DNA of 64,000 nucleotides from Paenibacillus sp. JNUCC32 (GCF_014863545.1 NZ_CP062260.1:5101501-5165500), one strand, 5' to 3'. Positions 1 through 8,967 are shown, counted from the first letter of the stretch. Numbers and translations are program-made. The notes: generated by a model from the sequence alone, not told the origin.

Positions 1-433
1 CTGGCGTAATCAGCGTCATCGTCCCTTGGGGAACCGCCGTAACCTCGGTTAGGAATTGCCCGTCCACCGATGAGGATTTAAACGAAGCTATGCTATCGGG
101 TCTGGCTGCTGCTATGCCCATGTACTGGGCGGTAGGGGTTACAGGAGTCGAGCGGACTATATTCCCTTGGCTGTCCTGAATAATAACGCCTACCTCGGCA
201 ACCTGCGCAGAGGCAAACCCGCTAACGGTCAAAGGCTCGCTCTCGATAGGGATGCTCTGTGCAGCCGCTGTTTCCAGCTTTGCCGTTAGCGCCGCCCCAA
301 TGGACTGCATGTCCTTTCTTTGCGTGCCGATAAAGTGGTCCAGCAGCACATAATGAATGACGACGGCCGTCACGGACAGCACGAGTATAAGCGACAAAGC
401 GAACGCAAGATTGATCTGATGGACCAGCTTCAT
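1..433 (-). CDS. Sensor histidine kinase, N-terminal part (cut by window edge)
   Basis: The frame is open from an ATG at 433 down to the left edge, giving about 144 residues. A hydrophobic helix (about residues 7-30, after MKLVHQINLAFALSL) is followed by an extracytoplasmic region with no stop, which is the usual N-terminus of a membrane sensor kinase. The catalytic domains lie outside the window. The ATG overlaps the TGA of the upstream OmpR-type regulator gene in an ATGA arrangement, so the two are translationally coupled, and this pairing is the main reason for calling it a kinase. Its ligand cannot be inferred. The alternative, an unrelated membrane protein, is unlikely in this position. 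Confidence 0.75.
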   Translation of the reverse strand, partial: MKLVHQINLAFALSLILVLSVTAVVIHYVLLDHFIGTQRKDMQSIGAALTAKLETAAAQSIPIESEPLTVSGFASAQVAEVGVIIQDSQGNIVRSTPVTPTAQYMGIAAARPDSIASFKSSSVDGQFLTEVTAVPQGTMTLITP

Positions 434-1149
434 ATCGATGATTCCTCCCCATCCGTTCTCATTCGGTATCCATGTCCCCATATGGCCTCGATCGGCAGCT
501 GCTCCACTTTCTTGCGCAGCCGTTTAATGAGATGGTCAACCGCCCGGTCGCTCCCGAAATAATCGTCCCCCCATACGGAGGTCAGCAGTTCGTCCCTGGT
601 AAACGCACGGTTCGGATGCTCGGCAAACACTCTCAGCATCTCGAATTCTTTGTTGGTCATATCCACTTCTTCCCCGTTCCAGAACACGCGCCTCTCCTCC
701 AGCAGTAACTGAAGCCGCCCATTGCTAAGCTCCGGGGAAGCGGCCGCAAGCCGCGGGACATTCTCCGCTCGGTTGAATTTGTACCAACGGCTCAGCTGCC
801 GTTTGATTCGGGCGACCAGCTCGCGAGGGCTGAACGGCTTGACCATATAGTCGTCGCTTCCCAGCTCAAGCCCCAATATTTTATCCACCTCGCTGTCCTT
901 GGCCGAGATCATGATGATCGGGACCTCGGCTTCCGCGCGGATCCGCCGACACAATTCGAAACCGTCCATGCCGGGCAGCATAATATCGAGCACCCACATA
1001 TCCGGCGGATTCGTTCTCCACATGTCCCAGCCTTCCTCCGCCGTGCCAAGGCCCACCGTCCGGTAACCCTCCTTGCGCAAATAAGCCTCCACCAAATTTC
1101 GTATATGCAAATCGTCATCCACAACGGCGATGAGATAGGTTTGGTTCAT
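430..1149 (-). CDS. OmpR/PhoB-family response regulator
   Basis: This 239-residue protein has a receiver domain (residues 5-118) and a C-terminal winged-helix DNA-binding domain (about 140-235). The receiver shows the acidic pair D11/D12, the phosphoacceptor D55 in VLDIMLPGMDG and the switch lysine K104 in VKPFSPREL. The C-terminus has the OmpR signature SDRAVDHLIKRLRKKVE followed by GHGYRM. I start it at the ATG at 1149 because GGAGGTAATGAT lies just upstream; a longer in-frame extension to 1287 has no ribosome binding site. It is followed by the coupled kinase gene and is divergent from the secreted protein at 1311, which it may control (inference). Confidence 0.93.
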   Translation of the reverse strand: MNQTYLIAVVDDDLHIRNLVEAYLRKEGYRTVGLGTAEEGWDMWRTNPPDMWVLDIMLPGMDGFELCRRIRAEAEVPIIMISAKDSEVDKILGLELGSDDYMVKPFSPRELVARIKRQLSRWYKFNRAENVPRLAAASPELSNGRLQLLLEERRVFWNGEEVDMTNKEFEMLRVFAEHPNRAFTRDELLTSVWGDDYFGSDRAVDHLIKRLRKKVEQLPIEAIWGHGYRMRTDGEESSI

Positions 1150-1310
1150 ATCATTACCTCCGAGCTTCATCTCCTCTTTAGTATACCAATCGGCACAAAG
1201 CGAATGGGGAATGCCATTGTTTTTCCACAAATACACCAATGTTCTGCCAATGCTGATTCGTACACTGGGTACTGTAAGACAAACCAACCCCGATAAGGAG
1301 TGTTAATACG

Positions 1311-2042
1311 ATGAAACACAAACTATTTGGCAAGCTCGCCCTATCCGCTGCCCTTCTTGGAACAGCAGCTCTTCCCGTCCATGCCTCGGGTGCCGAAACC
1401 CCAGCCGATGCACCGAACCAAACAGGTAAAAGCGCGCCCGTTGCCACCACGGCAACCATTTCCGTTATGCCGAATCCGTTGGAATTGGCTGAAAAATACG
1501 CGCCGGAAACGGTTCAGGACTGGAAGGATACGCTGGCGAAATACGGGAAGCTTGCCGGAACCGAGGGAACCTTCTTTTTCTCGGAGGCCGCGGCTGTCAC
1601 TGCAGATAACGGCAAGGTAAAGCCGGTCGCGGCAGAAGGCGAATTCGGAATATCCATTGCCGTGAAGGCTGTTCCGGCTGAAGCTGTCAAGGGATTCGTG
1701 GACAGTGGCGATATCAAGGATATACAGATTACCAAGATTAAGGAGCTTGCCCCTCTCGAAAGTACCGCCATCAAAGCAGCGGAAGCCGTGAAAACTGATG
1801 CCGGCAACGGGAAACACGACGTGATCCGTTTCGAGACAGCCAGCGTGAAGGCAGTGAAGCTCAGCGATGCAGAAAGTTTGGAAGTGAAGATCGACGATGA
1901 GGATCTGGCGTTTATCCATGCCAGAATCGACCTCTTCAAAGCGATGGATTCCAAGGACGCCGACGCCATTAAAAAAGCGCTGGCGAAACTGCTGGACCAA
2001 TACAAGGCACAGATTGCCAAGCTGGAAGCTGAAGCGAAGTAA
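1311..2042 (+). CDS. Secreted protein of unknown function
   Basis: The protein is 243 residues with a clear signal peptide: MKHK, a hydrophobic stretch LFGKLALSAALLGTAALP, then a VHASG/AETPAD cleavage region. The mature part is charged and rich in alanine, lysine and aspartate, and ends in a predicted amphipathic helix (about 205-243, DAIKKALAKLLDQYKAQIAKLEAEAK-like) that could form a coiled coil. I do not recognise a family. AAGGAG lies 11 bases before the ATG and a strong terminator follows, so it is probably a single-gene unit. It is transcribed away from a two-component system whose target it might be. No catalytic motif is visible. Confidence 0.8.
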   Translation: MKHKLFGKLALSAALLGTAALPVHASGAETPADAPNQTGKSAPVATTATISVMPNPLELAEKYAPETVQDWKDTLAKYGKLAGTEGTFFFSEAAAVTADNGKVKPVAAEGEFGISIAVKAVPAEAVKGFVDSGDIKDIQITKIKELAPLESTAIKAAEAVKTDAGNGKHDVIRFETASVKAVKLSDAESLEVKIDDEDLAFIHARIDLFKAMDSKDADAIKKALAKLLDQYKAQIAKLEAEAK

Positions 2043-2092
2043 CGTCGATACGAGACCGTACATGACAGTGCGAGCCCAGCGTACTTAACCGA

Positions 2093-2130
2093 AAACAAGC
2101 CCTGCCGGTGCCGCGGCAGGGCTTGTTTTT
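2093..2130 (+). terminator. Intrinsic terminator after the secreted-protein gene
   Basis: The arms AACAAGCCCTGCCG and CGGCAGGGCTTGTT form a 14-bp hairpin followed by a T-run. It lies between the plus-strand gene ending at 2042 and the minus-strand gene ending at 2140 and may work both ways. Confidence 0.9.
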
Positions 2131-2139
2131 AGCATAGGC

Positions 2140-3063
2140 TTACGTTTTTTTGGCCATTGCCTTCATCAGCTTCACCGCCGAGCGCACGCGGGGACGCTTC
2201 AAATGCTCCTCCACGTAGCGGTAATCCGTCAGGATCACCTTGGCATCCCGCAAACCGTAAGCAAAATCATCATCAAACAGCAGGCGGTACTCCCATACCC
2301 GCTTCTCCCAATTCGGAATATTCGCCAGCATCCATTCATCCTCCGCCCCCGGGTGAACGTACGTTTCGCTGACCCCTTCGGGGAGTCTGTACAGCTTATC
2401 GATCAGCGACTGTTTGAAGCTCTCGTAGGTCTCTCCCTCGACGACGGGAAACGGATGCGAGAGCAGATAATCCGGGATCGGCACGCCGAACGTATCGGCC
2501 AGGCTGGAGGCAAGCGCCACCGGCCGCTCGATATTCGGCAGCGTGCTGAGCAGCGGATCCTCCGGATGAATATAGCGAAACAAGCGCGCGGGGAGGCGCC
2601 AGCGGGAAGTCTTCCACAGCATCTGCGGGATAAGGCTCCGCCCCGTTTCCATCCCGTAAAGGCTGCCCATGTGGTTATCCGCATGGCTGATGCGGATGCC
2701 GGCCTTCTTCGCCAGCCGGTATTGCGCCTCCAGCTCTTTTAGCACGGCGCCCGTCTCCGCCCCCCGTTCAAACTCCTGAACCGTCCGGTATTGATGACCG
2801 CTAGCGTCATGCAACGAAGAATGACCGGTCAAGCTCTTCCACCGCAAAGCTTCGAATTCGCTCGTCAAGGTGAGATGCAGCCCCACATTGGGTTGGCGAC
2901 GGCGTGCGGCCCAGGAGGCTGCCTCCTCAAAGCCGGGGGCCACGGTCATGATGGTCGCCGATGAAACTTTATTCTCCTCCAGCAGATGCCGGATCGCCTC
3001 ATTCATGGCCTTGCTCTGTCCGAAATCGTCACAGTTGATGATCAGTCTTCGCTCCATGGTCAT
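2140..3063 (-). CDS. ChbG/YdjC-family carbohydrate deacetylase
   Basis: The protein has 307 residues with the ChbG/YdjC fold signatures: NCDDFG (D12, D13), GLHLTLT (H63), and SHADNHMG (H127, D129, H131). In this family these residues bind the divalent metal and take part in deacetylation of N-acetylated oligosaccharides such as diacetylchitobiose. A further conserved-looking histidine lies in YVHPGAEDEW. AGGAGG sits five bases before the ATG at 3063; a second ATG at 3057 is also possible. The start lies inside the end of the upstream sugar transporter gene (35-base overlap), so the pair is one operon. The natural substrate is likely an acetylated sugar brought in by that transporter (inference). 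Confidence 0.88.
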   Translation of the reverse strand: MTMERRLIINCDDFGQSKAMNEAIRHLLEENKVSSATIMTVAPGFEEAASWAARRRQPNVGLHLTLTSEFEALRWKSLTGHSSLHDASGHQYRTVQEFERGAETGAVLKELEAQYRLAKKAGIRISHADNHMGSLYGMETGRSLIPQMLWKTSRWRLPARLFRYIHPEDPLLSTLPNIERPVALASSLADTFGVPIPDYLLSHPFPVVEGETYESFKQSLIDKLYRLPEGVSETYVHPGAEDEWMLANIPNWEKRVWEYRLLFDDDFAYGLRDAKVILTDYRYVEEHLKRPRVRSAVKLMKAMAKKT

Positions 3064-4351
3064 GCCCGCCTCCTATGGATTTTGAGAATTCGATTTTGGT
3101 TGCATACGACAGCACGAAGGAAATGGCCAACAGGCATAAGGGAACGACACTGATTAAGTACCGAAAGGTCGATTCCGGATCGCTTCCCGGGTTGTCACCG
3201 CTCTCATATCCGAATATCATGCCTACGACAAAAAACGCCAGGGCGGAGATCAATCCGCTGGAACGGGTAATAAACCCGCTGACCGCCGTATAAATCCCTT
3301 CTCTGCGAAGCCCTGTCCGCTCCGCATCCTCATCGATGATGTTTCCGCTAACCATGGCCGGCGTAACCAGAAATCCCGCCAGTCCGAACCCTACCCCGAT
3401 CCCCGCCAGAATGCCGCTCATCAGATCATAGCCAAACCACAGAGGGATGACGGATAACGCATATATCCCCAGCGACAAACGCCATGCCTTCACGCCGTCC
3501 ATCCGGCGGATCATCCAGTACCACACGAACACCAAGGGGATGACGGATACAAACACGGCCGCCAGCAGAATCGACACTTGATTGTCCGGGATGCGGAGCA
3601 CGTATTTTGCGTAAAAAGGGATCGTGGAGCTTATCAGTCCATTCACCGTCTGGGCAAAGGAATTGGAGATGTTGAACACCCAGAACTTCTTGTTTCGCAG
3701 CGTTTCACGAAACGCGTGGACAAGCTTGAGCGGCTCGCTTGCGCTGTACGCCTCTTCCTCGCGGACGCTCATCATGCACAGGAACATGAACACGCCGAAC
3801 AGCAGCGCGTACAGAATCGCCATGTTCGAAAATCCCATGGCGTCATAGATGATCGGAGTCAGCGCAGTACCGATCAACAATGCCACCACTTGATAGCCCT
3901 GCTGGATGGCCGAGGCCTTCGCCCGGATGCGGTCTCCGCGGAACAGTTCGGGGAACAGCGCCCCATAATTGACCCATAATACGGTTGCCACGGCTTCATA
4001 CAGGATAAGGGCAACCAAAAACCACATAAACAGTCCGTTCTCAGACAATCCTTCCGGCGGCGAGAACACGAGCACGAAGGTCAGCATGAAGAGCGGAATC
4101 GCCCCGAATACCCACGGCCTGCGCCGTCCCAGCCTGGTTCTGGTGCGATCGGACCAATACCCCATGAGCGGATTGTTTACCGCATCCCAGATCAGAAATA
4201 CGGTTCGTGCCAGAGATGCCAGCCCTATGCCAAGACCCAAGGTATCGACGTAGAAAAAGATGTAAAAGGAGCTGAACGCCTGACTCGGAACCATCATGGC
4301 AAACATGCCCAGCGAAAATGAATACGGCGAATTCACCCAACTGCGCTTCAT
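3029..4351 (-). CDS. GPH-family sugar:cation symporter (MFS)
   Basis: This roughly 440-residue membrane protein has about twelve hydrophobic segments. Early in the sequence come the GPH-type motifs FLIWDAVNNPLMGYWSDRTRTRLGRRRPW, which in melibiose/glycoside-pentoside-hexuronide carriers line the cation and sugar path. It should import a glycoside with Na+ or H+. I prefer the ATG at 4351 (MKRSWVNSPY) because GGAGGG precedes it by six bases; an upstream ATG at 4372 lacks a site. Its 3' end overlaps the ChbG-type deacetylase gene by 35 bases, so the two are coupled. The substrate cannot be read from the sequence. Confidence 0.9.
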   Translation of the reverse strand: MKRSWVNSPYSFSLGMFAMMVPSQAFSSFYIFFYVDTLGLGIGLASLARTVFLIWDAVNNPLMGYWSDRTRTRLGRRRPWVFGAIPLFMLTFVLVFSPPEGLSENGLFMWFLVALILYEAVATVLWVNYGALFPELFRGDRIRAKASAIQQGYQVVALLIGTALTPIIYDAMGFSNMAILYALLFGVFMFLCMMSVREEEAYSASEPLKLVHAFRETLRNKKFWVFNISNSFAQTVNGLISSTIPFYAKYVLRIPDNQVSILLAAVFVSVIPLVFVWYWMIRRMDGVKAWRLSLGIYALSVIPLWFGYDLMSGILAGIGVGFGLAGFLVTPAMVSGNIIDEDAERTGLRREGIYTAVSGFITRSSGLISALAFFVVGMIFGYESGDNPGSDPESTFRYLISVVPLCLLAISFVLSYATKIEFSKSIGGGHDHGAKTDHQL

Positions 4352-4566
4352 CCGTTTCCCTCCATCCGTCATGGACGATTTTGTTGTACAGTATTCGGCA
4401 TGCGAAGGGAATATACCTGCGCAAACGAAGGCTTAGGTAATCTCGTCTATAGATTGGAGAAAAAGCCATGATCCAGACTTGGAAATGGACGTATATACAT
4501 ATTTTTCATAACAACTGCCCACCCTTCTAGTTAAGGACCACAAAATCTTCGGAAAGGGTCTGTGCC

Positions 4567-5283
4567 ATGGATCTCCTTAAGGATCTTCTGCTAGTGCTTG
4601 GGAGAATTTATACCATTTACCCGCTGCTCTTGGGCGTTACCCTATTCATGGGCCGCCGTTCCATCGCCGAGCTTCCCGTTTTCGACTACATCATTATCCT
4701 GTCCCTAGGCTCCGTGGTCGGAGCAGACATCGCGGATCCCAAAATCGAACATATCCATACCGCCTTTGCGATCATTGCCATCGGCTTGTTGCAGAAGCTT
4801 GCCTCGATCCTGCTTGTGAAGAGCCGGCGCATCGGCAAGTGGATTACATTCGAACCGCTGATTGTCGTTAAAGACGGGCAGTTCATTTATCCGAATATGA
4901 AAAAAGCACGTTACTCGATCGATAACATTTTGCAAATGCTGCGCAAGGAACAGATCTTCGATATGGCGGAAGTCGATATGGCGGTGCTTGAGCCGAGCGG
5001 TGCCTTATCCATCCTGAAAAAGATGGAGAAGACCGCCGTCACGCTGGAGGACCTGAAGTTAAAGCGGCAGAATGTCGGCCTGTCCTACGCCGTCGTCAAA
5101 GAAGGACGCATTCAAACGATTACCCTCCGAAAGTTAAACCTTTCCGGAGAATGGCTGGAGACTCAGCTGGGTGAGCGGGGAATCCCCCTTGATCAAGTAT
5201 TCTTCGCTTCACTCGATGAACAGAAGCGTTTAAATATCACCATTTACGATAAGGAAATTCCGCTCCCTCCCTTGTATCATTAA
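4567..5283 (+). CDS. YetF/DUF421-family membrane protein
   Basis: The protein has 238 residues. Three N-terminal hydrophobic helices (about residues 5-75, including YIIILSLGSVVGADIADPK) are followed by a cytoplasmic alpha/beta domain with the pattern RYSIDNILQMLRKEQIFDMAEVDMAVLEPSGALSI. This is the classic YetF/DUF421 layout seen in Bacillus YetF, YdfS and YrbG relatives. Members are linked to spore envelope and membrane functions, but the molecular role is unsettled. GGAAAGGG precedes the ATG. It is monocistronic, closed by a terminator shared with the convergent stalk-domain gene. Confidence 0.88.
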   Translation: MDLLKDLLLVLGRIYTIYPLLLGVTLFMGRRSIAELPVFDYIIILSLGSVVGADIADPKIEHIHTAFAIIAIGLLQKLASILLVKSRRIGKWITFEPLIVVKDGQFIYPNMKKARYSIDNILQMLRKEQIFDMAEVDMAVLEPSGALSILKKMEKTAVTLEDLKLKRQNVGLSYAVVKEGRIQTITLRKLNLSGEWLETQLGERGIPLDQVFFASLDEQKRLNITIYDKEIPLPPLYH

Positions 5284-5294
5284 GGATCCCGAAA

Positions 5295-5322
5295 GAAGCC
5301 TGGCGCTGCCGCCAGGCTTCTT
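5295..5322. terminator. Bidirectional terminator between convergent genes
   Basis: GAAGCCTGGC and GCCAGGCTTC pair across a six-base loop. The hairpin sits between the plus-strand YetF gene and the minus-strand stalk-domain gene. Confidence 0.85.
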
Positions 5323-5334
5323 CCCGTTCATGAC

Positions 5335-6366
5335 TTATTGAAGAACGATTTTGATGGCATTGCCGATTGGCGGCAGACTCTTGGTCAATACCGGGCCGTA
5401 GTAGCCGATAATTTCCGCATCGTCAGTCAAGTCGCTCGTTTTCAAGGCTTTGCCGTCTTTATTCACGACAACCGTCTCGGGCGTCAGATTTAGGACGACC
5501 TCATTGGGGGATTGTTCCGTCAACCCTTTGCCCTTGATCGTTACGCGCAGGTTGCCGCCATCCGCATTGATGTCGGTGATGTCGCCGGCCGTAGCCAGCT
5601 GCTCCGTTTCTTCCTTGTCGGACTTCACGCTGATTTCGTAAGCATACGTTTGAGGAGGCAGGCTCATCGTCATCGCCAGGCTGTGCACCGCTTCGATCTT
5701 CATGCCTTTTGCAAGATCCTTAAGCTCGATCTTCTTGCCTTCCGCATCGCGGATGACCGTGTTCTCATCCACGTTCAGCACGATTCCTTCGGTGCCCGTA
5801 CCGTTAATATGAACGGCTTTGCGTTCTTCGTTATGGATAACTTCCGTGATGGTTCCAACCACGGTTTCCTTCTTAACCTCTTCCTCGGACGTGATGTTTA
5901 CCTTCGTTCCATCAACCGCGACGTTAACCTGGAGCACTTCGCTGAAGAAGCTCGCAGGAACATACAGCGTGCCCTTTACATTCACCGGAGCAGCGCCGAG
6001 GGACTTATACATTTTGTTAACCGCATACTGGTCTTTGCCCGTTTGCACGAGGGTCCAGATCGGCGATCCCGGTTGGGTTAGCTCCGCAGAGCGGTCCTGT
6101 TGATTCCACTCCAGTTCGAATCCGAGCGCCTCGGATACGCTGCGCAGCGGGATCATGACCTGCTTCGCGCCGGCATTCATGAATCCGGCTCCAGCCACTT
6201 CCTTGCCGTTGACCAGCACACCATAATCAATGACCGCCGAGATCACCACCGGCTTCTGTTCCTGAATGTCTCCGGTTTGGGGTGCCGCATAAGCCGCTGC
6301 GCCACCGGAAACCGCCATGGCGGCAACCATCAGCATGGCTGCTTGCTTCTTCCATTGTTTGTTCAT
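5335..6366 (-). CDS. Secreted copper amine oxidase N-terminal (stalk) domain protein
   Basis: The protein has 343 residues with a signal peptide (MNKQWKKQAAMLMVAAMAVSGGAAAYA, cut near AYA-AP). Residues about 45-150 carry the stalk-domain pattern: VLVNGKEVAGAGF, then MIPLRSVSEALGFELEWNQQDRSAEL, then GTLYVPASFFSEVL. The C-terminal half has two related beta-rich segments (DENTVIRDAEGKKIELKDLAKGMKIEA and ETVVVNKDGKALKTSDLTDDAEIIG). Stalk domains are common on Paenibacillus envelope proteins and have no known enzyme activity by themselves. I start at the ATG at 6366 because AAAGGA lies about nine bases upstream; two nearby ATGs at 6372 and 6375 are closer to that site. Confidence 0.85.
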   Translation of the reverse strand: MNKQWKKQAAMLMVAAMAVSGGAAAYAAPQTGDIQEQKPVVISAVIDYGVLVNGKEVAGAGFMNAGAKQVMIPLRSVSEALGFELEWNQQDRSAELTQPGSPIWTLVQTGKDQYAVNKMYKSLGAAPVNVKGTLYVPASFFSEVLQVNVAVDGTKVNITSEEEVKKETVVGTITEVIHNEERKAVHINGTGTEGIVLNVDENTVIRDAEGKKIELKDLAKGMKIEAVHSLAMTMSLPPQTYAYEISVKSDKEETEQLATAGDITDINADGGNLRVTIKGKGLTEQSPNEVVLNLTPETVVVNKDGKALKTSDLTDDAEIIGYYGPVLTKSLPPIGNAIKIVLQ

Positions 6367-6474
6367 GTTCATCATCCTTTCTAGGTGCCTTAGATTATCA
6401 TGTACAACTATACTGACGGGCGTATCTGCCAAATGTTGCATTGAAATCCAAAGTCCAAGGGCCGAACATAAACC

Positions 6475-6520
6475 AAAAAGCCGTTCCGGGCGGCTTTTCC
6501 AAGCTCCCGAAACGGCTTTT
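6475..6520 (-). terminator. Terminator of the efflux/TetR operon
   Basis: AAAAAGCCGTTCCGGG pairs with CCCGAAACGGCTTTT (one mismatch). Read on the minus strand it ends in a T-run, just after the TetR gene. Confidence 0.8.
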
Positions 6521-6542
6521 GCACTGTGCATGAATATATCAT

Positions 6543-7142
6543 TTAGCGTTGTATAAATAGCGGGTCCACAAAGCTTCGGCAATACTCCTCCGCAATCTGT
6601 TCCGCGCTGTATCCCATATCGCGCATGTACAGAATAATATCGGCCCGCGGCAGGGATGCAAGCATCACGGAGGTGAACAGAGGATCCAGGGGCATCAGTT
6701 CTCCCCGCTCCGCCGCAAGCTCCAGCAGACGCTTGATCTGTGAGCGCAAATACGTGAAGGGCGGGTTCTCGCACATAATGTTCTTGGATTCCTCCAGACG
6801 GTCAGAGGTCAGCATCACCCTGAGCCACTCCAGATCCTCGTTGAAATGCAGAATCACCTTCGTCATTACCGTCCGAAGCTGGTGTGCTACCGTTTCGCCT
6901 TCGCTATTGCGAAGATAAACGTCCAGCCCTTCCATAAACCGGTCGATCTTGGCTTCCATCAGCGTGAAGCAAATCTTGCTCTTGCTGGGATACCGGCGGT
7001 ATAGGGTGCCTTGACCGATCCCCGCCGTTTTGGCCACTTGATGCATGGAGACATCTTCGACTCCGTATTTGTTAAATAAGGCCTGAGCCGTATCCAAAAT
7101 CTTTTGACCCAACTCGTCATTCTCTTTCGGCAATGCACGCAT
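6543..7142 (-). CDS. TetR-family repressor of the adjacent efflux pump
   Basis: This 199-residue protein has an N-terminal TetR helix-turn-helix (about residues 12-58: ILDTAQALFNKYGVEDVSMHQVAKTAGIGQGTLYRRYPSKSKI, given here as the family pattern) and a helical ligand-binding C-terminus. It follows the MFS pump gene by 27 bases and should be cotranscribed from the promoter at 8682-8710, where two identical palindromes are the likely operators, so it would repress its own operon. The ATG at 7142 abuts AAAGGG with no spacer. A TTG at 7133 has the proper nine-base spacing and may be the true start. The inducer is unknown, presumably a pump substrate. Confidence 0.9.
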   Translation of the reverse strand: MRALPKENDELGQKILDTAQALFNKYGVEDVSMHQVAKTAGIGQGTLYRRYPSKSKICFTLMEAKIDRFMEGLDVYLRNSEGETVAHQLRTVMTKVILHFNEDLEWLRVMLTSDRLEESKNIMCENPPFTYLRSQIKRLLELAAERGELMPLDPLFTSVMLASLPRADIILYMRDMGYSAEQIAEEYCRSFVDPLFIQR

Positions 7143-7169
7143 CCCTTTCTAATTAAACAAACGGGAACC

Positions 7170-8624
7170 TTATGCGGCAGACTGTTTTTCTTCAACGGGT
7201 GAAGACGTACGTTTAACAAATAAGCCCAGCACGAAAGCGATGATTGCAAGAACAAGTCCGATTACGAAAGCATTATGAAGACCGGCAACCATGCTTTGCA
7301 CCGGATTGAGATCCCCGGTTGTTTCAACGTAATTTTTAGCACCTGCAGTCATGATGCTGATAAAGAGCGCCATACCGACAGCTCCCGCCACCTGCTGCAG
7401 CGTATTCATGATCGCCGTTCCGTGCGGATACAACAAGCGCGGCAGCTGGTTCAAAGCCGTGGTTTGGGCCGGCATCATAACCATTGAAATCCCTATCATC
7501 ATCATAACATGAAGGAAGATGACATAACCACCCGTCCATGCAGCGTCGATGCGCGAAAACAGGAAGATGGCGATGCTCAGCAGCGCCAAGCCGGGAATAA
7601 TCAGAACGCGCGGTCCGAATTTATCGAACAGTTTCCCTGTAATCGGCGCCATCAATCCGTTGATGATCCCGCCCGGCATCATGACCAGACCCGCCGATAG
7701 CGCAGTCAAGCCCAGAGCGTTCTGCAGAAACAGCGGCAGCATGATCATGGTGGAGAACATGCTCATCATAAGTACCAGCATCAGCACGGTCACGAGGGAG
7801 AACATCGGAAATTTGAAGGTACGCAGATCCAGCATCGGTTCCTCCATCTTCAGCTGGCGCCATACGAAGAGCAGCAAGCTGATAGCCCCGGCCGTAATGC
7901 ACCATATGACCTTCGGATCAGACCAGGTACCTTCGCCGGCACTGCTGAATCCATATACGATTCCCCCGAAACCGATGGTAGACAGAATAATCGAAATGTA
8001 ATCGACTTTCGGCTTGGTCAGTTCCGATACGTTCTTCAGGAACACCGCGGCAAACACGATGGAGAACGCAGCAAGCGGAATGACCAGGTAGAACAACCAG
8101 CGCCAGTTCAGCGCATCCACGATCAAACCGGAAAGCGTCGGCCCGATCGCCGGTGCCGTCATGATGACCAGACCGATCATTCCCATTGCGGCTCCGCGAT
8201 TCTGAGGCGGATAAATGCTAAGTATGGTGTTCATCAGAACCGGCAGCATAAGCCCCGTTCCGACGGCTTGCAGAATACGACCTACCAGCAGCACCCCGAA
8301 TACCGGCGAGAAGCCGCATATAATCGTACCTATCAGGAATAGCGACATAGCGCCAATAAACATCTGTCTTGTCGTGAACCAAAGCTGCAGCAGCGCCGTG
8401 ACCGGCACCAGAATACCGACAACCAGCATGTAAGATGTGGAAAGCCACTGCACCGTCGACTCCCCAATGCCAAACTGCTCCATCAAGCTTGGGAAAGCGA
8501 TGTTCAGCAATGTCTCATTCAAGATGGACACGAACGCTCCGATAATCAGTGCGGCAACGATCGGCCCTCTTTTTATTTTACTTAAATCAATCTTGGCCGA
8601 ACTTGGCCCCACTCCCATATCCAA
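7170..8624 (-). CDS. DHA2-family (EmrB/QacA-type) multidrug efflux MFS transporter
   Basis: This 484-residue protein has about fourteen hydrophobic segments and DHA2 motifs: LNETLLNIAFPSL in helix 1, WLSTSYMLV in helix 2, GRILQAVGTGLMLPVLMNTI, and motif C-like MTAPAIGPTLSGLIVDALNWRWLF. Such proteins export toxic compounds using the proton gradient. The start used is TTG at 8624, seven bases after GGAGGA; the ATG at 8618 is a weaker-spaced alternative. It is the first gene of an operon with the TetR repressor. Two copies of CGGACAATTGTCCG overlap and follow its promoter, so drug-inducible derepression is expected (inference). Confidence 0.93.
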   Translation of the reverse strand: MDMGVGPSSAKIDLSKIKRGPIVAALIIGAFVSILNETLLNIAFPSLMEQFGIGESTVQWLSTSYMLVVGILVPVTALLQLWFTTRQMFIGAMSLFLIGTIICGFSPVFGVLLVGRILQAVGTGLMLPVLMNTILSIYPPQNRGAAMGMIGLVIMTAPAIGPTLSGLIVDALNWRWLFYLVIPLAAFSIVFAAVFLKNVSELTKPKVDYISIILSTIGFGGIVYGFSSAGEGTWSDPKVIWCITAGAISLLLFVWRQLKMEEPMLDLRTFKFPMFSLVTVLMLVLMMSMFSTMIMLPLFLQNALGLTALSAGLVMMPGGIINGLMAPITGKLFDKFGPRVLIIPGLALLSIAIFLFSRIDAAWTGGYVIFLHVMMMIGISMVMMPAQTTALNQLPRLLYPHGTAIMNTLQQVAGAVGMALFISIMTAGAKNYVETTGDLNPVQSMVAGLHNAFVIGLVLAIIAFVLGLFVKRTSSPVEEKQSAA

Positions 8625-8653
8625 GACCTTATCCTCCCTGTCTTTTGTCTATA

Positions 8654-8710
8654 CGGACAATTGTCCGGTAACGCGTTTTTTATTCTAACGGACAATTGTC
8701 CGCAGGTCAA
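8654..8710 (-). promoter_or_regulatory. Efflux operon promoter with two identical palindromic operators
   Basis: On the minus strand TTGACC (8710-8705) and TAGAAT (8687-8682) are separated by exactly 17 bases. The perfect palindrome CGGACAATTGTCCG lies in the spacer (8689-8702), and a second identical copy is downstream at 8654-8667, centres 35 bp apart. This is the expected binding pattern for the TetR protein encoded in the same operon. Confidence 0.88.
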
Positions 8711-8815
8711 CTGAAAATTTTCATTAAATTTTCAAATTCATCCGCCCAGATGAAGCCCGCGGCGTTTTCCGCTGCCATAAGCAGCTGAAGCAAGCAGGAT
8801 TCGGCCGTTCATAAT

Positions 8816-8855
8816 AAAAGGATCCGCCCCAATCGAGACTAGGGCAGATCCTTTT
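8816..8855 (-). terminator. Probable terminator after the GDPD gene
   Basis: AAAAGGATCCGCCC and GGGCAGATCCTTTT form an imperfect hairpin; read on the minus strand it ends in TTTT. It lies about 110 bases beyond the GDPD stop, so it could also be an independent element. Confidence 0.55.
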
Positions 8856-8967
8856 CTATGCACATTTCGACTTTAGGTTCGCCTTGCCCCGAAAGACCCT
8901 TGGCATTTCCTAAATGCAAGTGTCCTAATAGGTCACTCCGCTGCGCGCAAGTCAGTCCCTGAAAACG

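Noticed and set aside
5335..6774. Extended 479-residue version of the stalk-domain protein
   Set aside because: The extra N-terminal residues run through the TetR terminator and precede a clear signal peptide with its own ribosome binding site.
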